The notes beneath the pieces are model-generated. The model saw only the letters and a program-made list of their open reading frames with translations, did no database searches and was not told the origin of the DNA. From Aurantibacillus circumpalustris (lineage in GTDB: Bacteria; Bacteroidota; Bacteroidia; B-17B0; Aurantibacillaceae), in assembly GCF_029625215.1 (NCBI RefSeq), contig NZ_CP121197.1, forward strand, positions 930,001-994,000: a DNA stretch of 64,000 nt, written 5' to 3'. Of this stretch, positions 1 through 8,108 are shown piece after piece. Positions within the stretch are counted from its first letter, which is position 1, and each line of letters opens with the position of its first letter. The translations under genes were made by a program, and so were the position numbers.

Positions 1-441
1 TTTTTGGGCATACACAACTAAGTCTGGTTTTCCAAAATAAGATCCTTTATAAAACTCCAGCGCCTTTGGTTCGGTTAAACTATCGCCGCGCGGAGTATCG
101 CTCTCAACCCAGTTTTTTATTAACCTAATTTCTTTCTCCGTTAAAACTCTTTCTCCAATAAAATGTGTGTAATTGGCATCTGCGGGCCAAGGCGGCATGT
201 AGCGTGTTTGTGTAACAAACTTCATGAGTTTGGCTTTTTTTATGGCGTCTGAATAACTTAAAAGATTAAATGGTCCGCTTTCTCCCGGGCGGTGACAAGG
301 TGTACAATTTTTAAAAACAATGGGGGCAATGTGTTCGCTCCAGGTAGCTTGAGTATTGGCTTCGGAGATTTCTTTGTGTTCTTCATTTTTACATGAAACA
401 CAAAACGCAATTAAGCAACAAACAAAAAAACTTCGAGTCAT
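1..441 (-). CDS. Monohaem c-type cytochrome lipoprotein, partial (N-terminal 147 residues)
   Basis: The reading frame starts at the ATG at 441 and runs off the left edge without a stop. A hydrophobic N-terminus ends in FCVSC, giving a probable lipobox with Cys17 as the lipidated residue; the -3 position is Cys, so this is not a textbook lipobox. A CTPCH haem-binding motif follows at residues 46-50, then HRPGESGPF. RYMPPW further on may supply the axial Met. The family is an outer-surface or periplasmic c-type cytochrome often found beside cytochrome-oxidase assembly genes in Bacteroidota. It sits 20 bp downstream of the DUF420 gene and is probably co-transcribed with it. Electron transfer is inferred from the haem motif; the partner is unknown because the C-terminus is missing. 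Confidence 0.75.
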   Translation of the reverse strand, partial: MTRSFFVCCLIAFCVSCKNEEHKEISEANTQATWSEHIAPIVFKNCTPCHRPGESGPFNLLSYSDAIKKAKLMKFVTQTRYMPPWPADANYTHFIGERVLTEKEIRLIKNWVESDTPRGDSLTEPKALEFYKGSYFGKPDLVVYAQK

Positions 442-461
442 TAAGCCCAAAGATATAATTT

Positions 462-1052
462 CTAATAATTATAATACGGTGAAACCATCAGATATACCAC
501 AACGCCCGTTACGGTAACGTACAACCAAATAGGATAACTGAAACGTGTTAATTTTTTGTGTTTCTCGCGTTGATCGGTAAGTCCATAATAGAAAGAAAGC
601 AAAACCATTGGTAAAACAACAATTGCTAAAAAGATATGCGTCAATAATATAACGACGTAAACCGGTTTAATGCCACTCACCGCAGCGCTTTCGGCCGCAC
701 TCATTACTCCATCATGATCAACATCGCCGTATTTTGTATCGGGAATAAAATAGTGCGCCGTAACATAACTAAGCAAAAACAAGGTGCTTAAAGCAAATGC
801 CGTTAAGTTTAATTTTTTGTGCAGCTGTATGTTTCTGTTTTTAATTGCCCATAAAGAAATAAGTAACAATACGCTACAAGTGCCGTTAAGAAAGGCGTTC
901 AGAGCTGGCAACTTATAAATGAAGCTAGGAAAAACATCTGGATGTGGTATCCATTTTTGATTCAAAACTGTTACAAGAGCGCAGACCGCAATGGTTGTAA
1001 TGTAGGTCGTTAATTTAATTGCTTTTTCGTTAGAAACTGATAATAAGGCCAT
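462..1052 (-). CDS. DUF420 family membrane protein
   Basis: This 196-residue protein has about five hydrophobic segments (roughly residues 14-31, 45-70, 82-102, 128-155, 172-192). Conserved histidines lie near the membrane segments (PHPDVFP, LHKKLNL, VTAHYF, LLTHIFLA), as expected for DUF420. In other bacteria the family is encoded with cytochrome c oxidase and SCO genes, and the following gene here is a c-type cytochrome, so a role in oxidase or copper/haem biogenesis is plausible but inferred. The loop between the third and fourth segments contains D-x-D-x-D-G-x-M-x-x-x-E at residues 110-121, which fits a canonical EF-hand calcium loop. Confidence 0.8.
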   Translation of the reverse strand: MALLSVSNEKAIKLTTYITTIAVCALVTVLNQKWIPHPDVFPSFIYKLPALNAFLNGTCSVLLLISLWAIKNRNIQLHKKLNLTAFALSTLFLLSYVTAHYFIPDTKYGDVDHDGVMSAAESAAVSGIKPVYVVILLTHIFLAIVVLPMVLLSFYYGLTDQREKHKKLTRFSYPIWLYVTVTGVVVYLMVSPYYNY

Positions 1053-1090
1053 CTTTAAATTTTGCGCTAATTTACACTCTGCGGCCCTTA

Positions 1091-1127
1091 TAAAAAAGAA
1101 AAAGACAGGTTATTCGCCTGCCTTTTT
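1091..1127 (-). terminator. Rho-independent terminator of fabI
   Basis: An 11-bp stem (1099-1109 with 1117-1127) encloses a 7-nt loop. Read on the minus strand it is fully paired with one G-U and is followed by a U-run. It lies 20 bp downstream of the fabI stop and separates fabI from the DUF420/cytochrome pair. Confidence 0.75.
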
Positions 1128-1146
1128 AAAAAATGAATCTCTAAAT

Positions 1147-1959
1147 TTATTTCTTAAGCGCGTTCAGTTGCTCCTGACTCACACCGGTAGAAGAATAACC
1201 ACCATCATGGTACAAATTCTGCATTGTAACCATTCTTGTTAAATCGCTAAACAAACTCACACAGTAATTTGCGCAATCTTCTGCACTAGCATTGCCCAAA
1301 GGAGATTGTAATTCGGCAAAATCGTAAAAATCCATGAAGCCTTTAATGCTTGTTCCTGCTTTTGTTTTAGTAGGAGATTGCGAAACGGTATTAATTCTCA
1401 CCTTTTTCTTTAAACCATAATGATACCCAAAACTGCGAGCAATACTTTCTAACATGGCTTTGATGTCCGACATGTCTGTATAAAAAGGGAATGCACGTTG
1501 TGCACCCATGTAAGTTAAAGAAACAATCGACGCCCACTCATTCAGCGCGTCTAGCTTGTAAGCTGCCGCTAACATTTTATGGAAAGAAAGTGCTGAAATG
1601 TCAATTCCTTTTTGATAATAATCGTAGTTTAATTCTGTGTAAGGAATGTCTTTACGCATATTCACGCTCATACCGATTGAATGCAAAACAAAATCTAACT
1701 TCCCGCCCAAATGCGCCATAGATTCTGTGTAAAGTTTTTCGATTTCTTCCGTGCTTGTTGCATCTGCAGGAATAATTTTAGAACCCGTTTTTTCGGCTAA
1801 TTTGTTTATTTCTCCCATTCGCATCGCAATAGGAGCATTCGTTAACACAAAAGTAGCGCCTTCTTCGTGCGCGCGTAAGGCAACTTGCCAAGCAATTGAA
1901 TTTTCATCCAAAGCGCCTGTAATAATTCCTCGTTTTCCTTTTAATAAATTATAAGCCAT
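1147..1959 (-). CDS. fabI: Enoyl-[acyl-carrier-protein] reductase (NADH), FabI
   Basis: This 270-residue protein catalyses the last reduction of each fatty-acid elongation cycle (trans-2-enoyl-ACP to acyl-ACP) in the cytosol. The N-terminal stretch GKRGIITGALDENSIAW is the FabI version of the SDR cofactor motif. The catalytic Tyr and Lys are visible in YTDMSDIK (Y-x6-K), which is the FabI spacing rather than the Y-x3-K of classical SDRs. Length and start agree with the family. The upstream neighbour is the sulfatase gene (75-bp gap), and a strong terminator follows. A TATATTTG -7 box sits 18 bp upstream of the ATG, so the gene probably has its own promoter. Confidence 0.93.
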   Translation of the reverse strand: MAYNLLKGKRGIITGALDENSIAWQVALRAHEEGATFVLTNAPIAMRMGEINKLAEKTGSKIIPADATSTEEIEKLYTESMAHLGGKLDFVLHSIGMSVNMRKDIPYTELNYDYYQKGIDISALSFHKMLAAAYKLDALNEWASIVSLTYMGAQRAFPFYTDMSDIKAMLESIARSFGYHYGLKKKVRINTVSQSPTKTKAGTSIKGFMDFYDFAELQSPLGNASAEDCANYCVSLFSDLTRMVTMQNLYHDGGYSSTGVSQEQLNALKK

Positions 1960-1977
1960 AAGTTTATTTTATTTCTA

Positions 1978-1985
1978 CAAATATA
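1978..1985 (-). promoter_or_regulatory. Bacteroidota -7 box of fabI
   Basis: TATATTTG on the minus strand matches the TAnnTTTG -7 consensus and lies 18 bp upstream of the fabI ATG. No TTG is seen at the usual -33 spacing. Confidence 0.4.
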
Positions 1986-2034
1986 ACAATATCGGGCAAA
2001 CCGATTTTACAGGAATCTAAATTAAAAAACACTA

Positions 2035-3978
2035 TTAGTCGCTTTTATAATTCTTGTGGAGGTAATATTGGGCAGAGTTATAAAGGCTTTGAGTAAGCGC
2101 ATATAAAGAATCTGCCCTTTTTCTATTTCCTTCATAAATATTTTCAGAACCGAGCTCTCTATAACGTACCACTTTCTTTTGATCGTCAGAAAACGTATGA
2201 TAAAAGAAAAGATCATCATCTGTAACAAAACCCAGTTTATCATCTGCACTAAAAAAAACAAATGGCCGACTTTTTTCCAATATATTTTCTCCAAAACTAA
2301 AATTAGGGTAGTTTAATTTTAACACAGAAGAAATTGTTCGCACAACATCAGGCTGGTACCCCAAATGATGATTCTCAGAGGCTTGAAGAACCATAGGGCA
2401 ATGAACAATAAAAGGCGTATGATGGTAGGTGATTGGCATGGCGTATGGGTCGTCCATAATTTGTCCGTGATCACCCAGAAAAACAAAAACCGTGTTTTGA
2501 TACCAATCTTGCTTTTTCGCTTCTAGCATAAACTGCTGAACGGCCCAATCTGCGTATAGACTTGCGTTCTCCTGAAACGAAGATCCCGAAGGTTTAAAGT
2601 CAATATCAACTGGTATATGCCACGGACCATGATCTGTGCCCGTCATCACACAAGCTACAAACGAACTATTTTTTTCGTTTTTATTTATTCTTTCTATTAA
2701 CTTTTTATAAAGTAGATGATCTGGAACGCCTGTAACTCCAACACTTTCCGTAATACTAAAATCCGATTCGCTTATTATATTTTCGTAGCCGTTGAGTTTA
2801 AAAAAGCCTTCCATGTTATCAAACACAGCGTCGTGTGTTGTACAGAAATAAGAATGGTAACCATAAGGTTTTAATAGCGTAGTTAAGGTTGTAAACGGAC
2901 GTTTAGTGTATTCTCTTAAACCTTGTTCGGTATAAATAGAGGGAAAACCCGTAGTAGTTGAAAATAAACCATTAAACGTATGAATACCAGATGAGAAAAA
3001 ACGATCAAAAAAAACTGATTCTTTAGCAAGGCTGTTTAAATAGGGCGATAAATTTTTGTGATTGTAATAGCCCATCTTCGACATGTTTAAACTTTCCATC
3101 AACACAATAATCACATTCAATTTGTTTATTGAATCAGCGGGCGCTGTCGATACGATTGGTTCATTTAAAACGCCCTCTTTTGGAAAATAATTCAGACTGT
3201 AAAAAGCAGAACAGATTTTCAAATCGCTGGCAATGTTCTTTAAATACTCTTTATTTGTTTCTTTTCTTCCCAGACTTTTTATAAGTGTAAAGTTGGCATT
3301 CAAGGCAATTTGGTTCACAAAAGCATTTTGACTTACAATGGCCATTCCCTCATGCATGGTGCTTTTAGAAGCTAAGCGTCCTCGTGCGAAAGCGAACAGG
3401 ATGAATGCCAGTACTAAAAAGAAAAGGAATTTCTTTTTTAATGATGTTGTATTCTCAAGTTTATTCTTAGTGTAGTTCAAAAAAAGTTTCCGAATCAAAA
3501 TCCAATAAAAAACAAATAGAACAAGAAAAGCTAGTGAAAATCCCCAATAATAAAAGCTACTAAAAATTAACTTTAATGCATACCCCGGAGACAAACTCCA
3601 AACCATCACGCTTTTATTAATATGACTGCCAAACTGTGAAAAATAAGGTATGTCCGCACAAGCGATAAAGAGTGCCGGAACACTTACAAGGATCAAAAAA
3701 ACACGAATACTCAAAAGAATTTTTTTATTCTCTTTAAAAAACTCTATCGTAAATAAAACAAGTGCCGGAAGCAACAATAAATAAGACGCAATAATTAAAT
3801 CGAATCTTAATCCCATAAAAAAAGCACTAAAATAAACTGAAACAGATTCGTGATTCGTGCTTGGATTATTAAACAAAACAAACAAAACTCTTGTACAAAA
3901 AAACAACATAGCAAAAACGCTCATCAATTTTAGTGTGAAAGTAAAAAATGCCGGAATCTCTTTAATTATTTTAATCAT
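2035..3978 (-). CDS. LTA-synthase-like membrane sulfatase / phosphotransferase
   Basis: This 647-residue protein has five N-terminal membrane segments (within about residues 10-205) and a C-terminal alkaline-phosphatase/sulfatase domain. Metal-site motifs of the LtaS family are visible: NVIIVLMES (metal-binding Glu), HTFNGLFSTTTGFPS (region of the catalytic Thr), GTDHGPW and FVFLGDHGQ. In Firmicutes such enzymes polymerise glycerol phosphate. In diderms relatives transfer phosphoglycerol or phosphoethanolamine to envelope glycans or lipids, so a headgroup transfer at the periplasmic face is the likely role; the substrate is not deducible. The start codon overlaps the recN stop (TAATG), which indicates translational coupling. 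Confidence 0.82.
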   Translation of the reverse strand: MIKIIKEIPAFFTFTLKLMSVFAMLFFCTRVLFVLFNNPSTNHESVSVYFSAFFMGLRFDLIIASYLLLLPALVLFTIEFFKENKKILLSIRVFLILVSVPALFIACADIPYFSQFGSHINKSVMVWSLSPGYALKLIFSSFYYWGFSLAFLVLFVFYWILIRKLFLNYTKNKLENTTSLKKKFLFFLVLAFILFAFARGRLASKSTMHEGMAIVSQNAFVNQIALNANFTLIKSLGRKETNKEYLKNIASDLKICSAFYSLNYFPKEGVLNEPIVSTAPADSINKLNVIIVLMESLNMSKMGYYNHKNLSPYLNSLAKESVFFDRFFSSGIHTFNGLFSTTTGFPSIYTEQGLREYTKRPFTTLTTLLKPYGYHSYFCTTHDAVFDNMEGFFKLNGYENIISESDFSITESVGVTGVPDHLLYKKLIERINKNEKNSSFVACVMTGTDHGPWHIPVDIDFKPSGSSFQENASLYADWAVQQFMLEAKKQDWYQNTVFVFLGDHGQIMDDPYAMPITYHHTPFIVHCPMVLQASENHHLGYQPDVVRTISSVLKLNYPNFSFGENILEKSRPFVFFSADDKLGFVTDDDLFFYHTFSDDQKKVVRYRELGSENIYEGNRKRADSLYALTQSLYNSAQYYLHKNYKSD

Positions 3979-5636
3979 TAATTGAGACTTAATAACTCTT
4001 TCGCGTTTTTAAGTGCAGACTGGGTTGGATTGCTTGTGCTTAACATTTTTGCAATTTCTGTTACACGCTCATCGTTATTTAATTGTCTGATATAAGAAAC
4101 CGTTTTATCTTCTTCGTCTTTTTTATAAACGAATAAATGATGCTTTCCCTTACTCGCCATTTGAGGAAGGTGGGTTATGGTAACAACTTGCATGCCGCTT
4201 CCCATTTTTAAAAGAATATTTCCAATTTTATCTGCTACGTCACCACTAACACCTGTATCAATTTCATCAAAAATAATTGTTGGAAGTTGTTTCTTAGTTG
4301 CCAGCAAGGCCTTCAAACTTAGCATTAAACGTGAAAGCTCTCCCCCACTCGCCACTTTATGCAATTCCTCAAGACTACCACCCTTGTTGGCAGAAAACAA
4401 AAACCTCACCTGATCAAATCCATTGTTTCCAATCTCAGAAAGTTTTATAAGTTCGATTTTAAAGTTGGCGTTTTCCATAGATAGATCGGTCAACATTTCT
4501 TTTACTTGTTTTTCTATTCCCGCAACTGCTTTGGTTCTATGGCTTGTTAAGTCTTTTGCCATTCTGGCACTAGTCTCTATAGCTTTAGTAATTTCTTTTT
4601 TTGTTTTTTCAATCTCACTTTCCAAAGAACCAAAACGACTTAGTTTTTCTTCTATATCCGTTTTAATTTTTAATAATTCGTCTTCTGTTTTAACCGCGTG
4701 CTTTTTGAGCAAACGATTTAGCTTATCCATTTTCGTATTAATTTCTTCTAATTTTACATTATCAAAATTTACCTCGGACTCAGCATCCTCTAGTTCGCCC
4801 GCCAAATCTTTCAGTTCTATGTAGGCAGAATTAATTCTCTCAAAAAAGGCTTCATAGCTCTTACCGTATTTAGAAATCCCCTGAATAGAAAGTTTTACTT
4901 GATTTAAAGAGCTTAATAAATTTATTTCTCCTCCGTTAATTGTATTTGATGCGTTTAACAAATTACTTTTTATTGTTTCAGTATTTTCGAGAGTGTTGCT
5001 TTCTTCTTCCAACTCTTTCAGTTGTCCGGGTTTAATCTCCGCCTGCTCTAATTCTTCAAATAAAAACTGAAAATAATCCAATTCTTTGCGCGCTTGTGTT
5101 TCCTGCTCTTGCAACTGTTTTAAATTATTATTTAATTTATTAAACTTAGCGAACTCTAATTTGTATTCTTTAAACACTCCTAAACTCCCAGCAAAAGCAT
5201 CCAGCACTTCTAACTGAAAACTTCCTTGGTTTAATAAAAGCGTTTGATGTTGTGAGTGTATATCGATTAATTTTTCTGAAAGCATTTTTAAGGCGTTTAG
5301 ACTAACAACTGAATCGTTTAAAAAACTACGTGATTTACCATCGATGCTTATTTCGCGTCTCAGAATAATAGTAGATTCAGAATCCAAATCGTTTTCTTCA
5401 AAAAAAGAAACAAGGTCTAGGCCTTTGGCCTCAAACTCTGCTTCAATGATGCATTTTTTTGTTTTATTTTTAAGAGCGGCAAGTTCGGCACGTTTCCCTA
5501 GCGCAAGACCTAAAGCTTCCAAAAAAATTGATTTCCCCGCTCCAGTTTCTCCAGTAATTACCGTAAAGTTTCCTGGAAAACTAACATCCATCTCATTAAT
5601 AAGCGCAAAGTTGCTTATGTATAACCGTTTAAGCAT
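3978..5636 (-). CDS. recN: DNA repair ATPase RecN
   Basis: RecN is an SMC-like ATPase that acts at DNA double-strand breaks in recombinational repair. The protein starts MLKRLYISNFALI and has the Walker A motif GETGAGKS near the N-terminus. A long, mostly helical coiled-coil middle with Lys/Glu-rich heptads follows, then the ABC signature VASGGELSRLML and Walker B IIFDEIDTG. The frame is open to 5660, but the internal ATG at 5636 gives the family-typical N-terminus, so it is preferred (552 residues). The stop overlaps the start of the sulfatase gene by one base. Confidence 0.92.
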   Translation of the reverse strand: MLKRLYISNFALINEMDVSFPGNFTVITGETGAGKSIFLEALGLALGKRAELAALKNKTKKCIIEAEFEAKGLDLVSFFEENDLDSESTIILRREISIDGKSRSFLNDSVVSLNALKMLSEKLIDIHSQHQTLLLNQGSFQLEVLDAFAGSLGVFKEYKLEFAKFNKLNNNLKQLQEQETQARKELDYFQFLFEELEQAEIKPGQLKELEEESNTLENTETIKSNLLNASNTINGGEINLLSSLNQVKLSIQGISKYGKSYEAFFERINSAYIELKDLAGELEDAESEVNFDNVKLEEINTKMDKLNRLLKKHAVKTEDELLKIKTDIEEKLSRFGSLESEIEKTKKEITKAIETSARMAKDLTSHRTKAVAGIEKQVKEMLTDLSMENANFKIELIKLSEIGNNGFDQVRFLFSANKGGSLEELHKVASGGELSRLMLSLKALLATKKQLPTIIFDEIDTGVSGDVADKIGNILLKMGSGMQVVTITHLPQMASKGKHHLFVYKKDEEDKTVSYIRQLNNDERVTEIAKMLSTSNPTQSALKNAKELLSLN

Positions 5637-5843
5637 CCGCCAATTTCGCATTAATTCCAATCTTAAAAAATCATTTTATTAAAATGGCGGTTTATATTTT
5701 TCAACAACACAACCGTTCCCTCAGTGAAACATGCCACTTATCTTAAAAAACCTACCATTTACTAATTCTAAGTCCTTATTACCCAACTTTCAAGCCCTGA
5801 ATAGCGTATTTAATTTAAACGCCCAACACTAACACATTGAACC

Positions 5844-6710
5844 ATGAGACAACTAAAAATTACCAAGCAAATCACCAACCGTGAAACGGCCTCTTTAGAC
5901 ATGTATCTGCAAGATATTGGTCGCGTTGAGTTAATTACAGCTCAAGACGAGGTTATTCTGGCACAAAAAATCAGAACTGGAGATCAAAAAGCGCTAGACA
6001 AACTGGTGAAAGCTAATTTGCGCTTTGTAGTTTCAGTAAGTAAACAATATCAAAATCAAGGTTTAAGTTTGCCAGATCTCATTAATGAAGGAAATTTTGG
6101 ACTTATTAAAGCGGCTCAACGCTTTGATGAAACGCGTGGTTTTAAATTTATCTCTTATGCAGTGTGGTGGATTCGTCAAAGTATTTTACAGGCTCTGGCA
6201 GAACAAAGTCGTATTGTGCGCTTGCCCTTAAACAAAATTGGCGCCATCAACAAAATAAATAAAACAATGTCTAAGTTGGAGCAGGATCTAGAACGTGAAC
6301 CGAGCTACAATGAGTTGAGCGAGATCTTAGACATGCTTCCGCAAGACATTCGCGACACTATGCGTAATCAAAATCGTCACATGAGTATGGACGCTCCTTT
6401 AAGCAGCAACGAAGACGGCGGCAGTTTGTACGACCTAATGCATAATGAATCCTCACAAAACCCAGACAGACTTTTGCTGACTGAAAGTTTACAAATGGAA
6501 ATTTTCAGGGCACTAAACACTTTAACAGAAAGAGAAGCCGATGTTGTTAAACTATTTTTTGGCCTCGCCGGCAAACACGCGCATTCTTTGGAAGAGATCG
6601 GCGAAAAATTTCAATTAACCCGCGAGCGCGTGCGCCAGATCAAAGAAAAAGCTGTACGTCGTTTAAAACACGGATCAAGAAGCAGATTACTGAAGGCTTA
6701 TTTGGGCTAA
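5844..6710 (+). CDS. rpoD: Primary RNA polymerase sigma factor RpoD (short Bacteroidota type)
   Basis: This 288-residue housekeeping sigma-70 factor directs RNA polymerase to the Bacteroidota promoter type. Region 1.2 is visible ([16 protein letters not shown]), region 2 with the -10 recognition and melting helix ([20 protein letters not shown] and AVWWIRQSI), region 3, and region 4 with its helix-turn-helix ([19 protein letters not shown]). Region 1.1 is absent, as usual for this phylum. It is a monocistronic gene divergent from recN and followed by a terminator hairpin. Confidence 0.95.
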   Translation: MRQLKITKQITNRETASLDMYLQDIGRVELITAQDEVILAQKIRTGDQKALDKLVKANLRFVVSVSKQYQNQGLSLPDLINEGNFGLIKAAQRFDETRGFKFISYAVWWIRQSILQALAEQSRIVRLPLNKIGAINKINKTMSKLEQDLEREPSYNELSEILDMLPQDIRDTMRNQNRHMSMDAPLSSNEDGGSLYDLMHNESSQNPDRLLLTESLQMEIFRALNTLTEREADVVKLFFGLAGKHAHSLEEIGEKFQLTRERVRQIKEKAVRRLKHGSRSRLLKAYLG

Positions 6711-6745
6711 TATTCTTCCGTTTCTTTACCCTCTCTTTAATAACA

Positions 6746-6781
6746 AACGATCTTCTCAATGAGACGGTCGTTTTTTATTTT
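6746..6781 (+). terminator. Rho-independent terminator of rpoD
   Basis: The hairpin spans 6746-6772 (AACGAtC... paired with ...gTCGTT) with one wobble pair and one mismatch. A T-rich tract follows to 6781, 35 bp after the rpoD stop. Confidence 0.75.
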
Positions 6782-6816
6782 ATTGAAAAGCGTTCGATTT
6801 CACAAAACAAATACCG

Positions 6817-6824
6817 TATTTTTG
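6817..6824 (+). promoter_or_regulatory. -7 box of the acyltransferase gene
   Basis: TATTTTTG matches TAnnTTTG and ends only 5 bp before the ATG at 6830. If used, transcription would start at or within a few bases of the start codon, giving a leaderless or near-leaderless mRNA. The -33 element is weak. Confidence 0.4.
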
Positions 6825-6829
6825 GTACT

Positions 6830-8005
6830 ATGAGCCTTCAGCGTGTTAGGTATTTAGATGGGCTAAGAGGTGTATTAGCTATTATCGTTTTTCTGCATCA
6901 TTTTTTTTATGCATTCTGTCCCGACCTTATTTTTGGCGGCAAATACGACTATTACCTTCATACGGGTCCGTTATCGTTTTATAAAATAATGGCATTAACG
7001 CCCATCAATATTTTTTTTAATCCAGGTTTTGCCATTCATTTTTTCTTTTTATTAAGTGGCTATGTACAAACACGTAATTATTTTTTACAACCGAATATTT
7101 CATTTCTACAAAAAAGTCTTTTAAAACGCTACTTCCGTCTAGCGGTGCCGGTTTTATCTGCTGTCCTCTTGGTTTTTTTTTCACACCGCTTTTTTTTAAT
7201 TCGAAAAGATCTTATTCCATTTAATGAACTTACCAGCGATTGGGTAAAAAGTTTAGTGCCAAATAATTTACATTTTTTTGAAGTCATTAAAGAAGGGCTT
7301 TCTGATTGTTTTCGTGGCAACTCCCGTTATTACCAGGTGCTATGGACAATGTCTACTGAACTCATTAATTCCTTTGTAGTTTTAGGTCTTTTGTTAGTGC
7401 TTCACAACCTGAAACATCAAGTAAAAATAATTGTGTTTTTAATTTTAGTACAACTTGTTGTACTTCAAGAATATTACAGTGTAGCCTTTGTAGCAGGAAC
7501 ATTATTTGCCAAATTAGAAGTAAATTCTGGGGGGTTTAAAAAAATTCTTTCAAACCGTTTGGTGCATTTTTTATGTTTGATTTTAGGAATTTATTTTGCG
7601 TCATACCCTTTTACAGGCTATCAGAATGCGGCAGCACATTCTTTTTACGCGCCCATTTCTTTTTTTGAAGTGTACCCACATGTAATTAGTTATCTCATTG
7701 GTGTTGTTTTTTTGTTTTGTTTTTTATTGTACTCCAATATGTTCCAAAAATTTTTATCTAAAAAATTATTCATGTTTTTTGGAGAGATTTCTTTTATGTT
7801 TTATTTAATTCATTTACTATTACTTCTAAGTTTTACGCCTTGGGTCTATCATAAATTTTCGAATCCTAATGATGACGGACTTGGTTTATTCATTACCGGT
7901 ATTGTTAGTCTCGTTGTTGTAACTCTTGCGTCTTATATATTAACACGTTTAATCGATGCGCCAACTATTAAACTAAGCAATCGTTTGGTGAAACGTTTTT
8001 TTTAG
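6830..8005 (+). CDS. Acyltransferase-3 family membrane O-acyltransferase
   Basis: This 391-residue polytopic protein has about ten hydrophobic segments. It begins RVRYLDGLRGVLAIIVFLHH, the family hallmark with Arg and the catalytic-site His pair in the first membrane helix. The OafA/NodX/YrhL family moves acetyl or other acyl groups from the cytosol onto sugars or lipids of the envelope. The gene is the first of the accessory region, 103 bp before the AMP ligase. It could modify the product of that region or an unrelated glycan; the sequence does not decide. Confidence 0.82.
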   Translation: MSLQRVRYLDGLRGVLAIIVFLHHFFYAFCPDLIFGGKYDYYLHTGPLSFYKIMALTPINIFFNPGFAIHFFFLLSGYVQTRNYFLQPNISFLQKSLLKRYFRLAVPVLSAVLLVFFSHRFFLIRKDLIPFNELTSDWVKSLVPNNLHFFEVIKEGLSDCFRGNSRYYQVLWTMSTELINSFVVLGLLLVLHNLKHQVKIIVFLILVQLVVLQEYYSVAFVAGTLFAKLEVNSGGFKKILSNRLVHFLCLILGIYFASYPFTGYQNAAAHSFYAPISFFEVYPHVISYLIGVVFLFCFLLYSNMFQKFLSKKLFMFFGEISFMFYLIHLLLLLSFTPWVYHKFSNPNDDGLGLFITGIVSLVVVTLASYILTRLIDAPTIKLSNRLVKRFF

Positions 8006-8041
8006 CTACAATTTGTTTAACATCAAAAGTGTTTGGTATAA

Positions 8042-8058
8042 AAAACACTGCGTGTTTT
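8042..8058. terminator. Weak AT-rich hairpin between acyltransferase and ligase genes
   Basis: AAAACAC and GTGTTTT form a perfect 7-bp stem around TGC, followed by an AT-rich but interrupted T tract. Termination is possible but weak, since the two flanking genes run in the same direction. Confidence 0.35.
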
Positions 8059-8108
8059 ATTATAAAAAGATTGATTACTGAAACACGTTTTTTTGTTTAA
8101 TTTTACGC

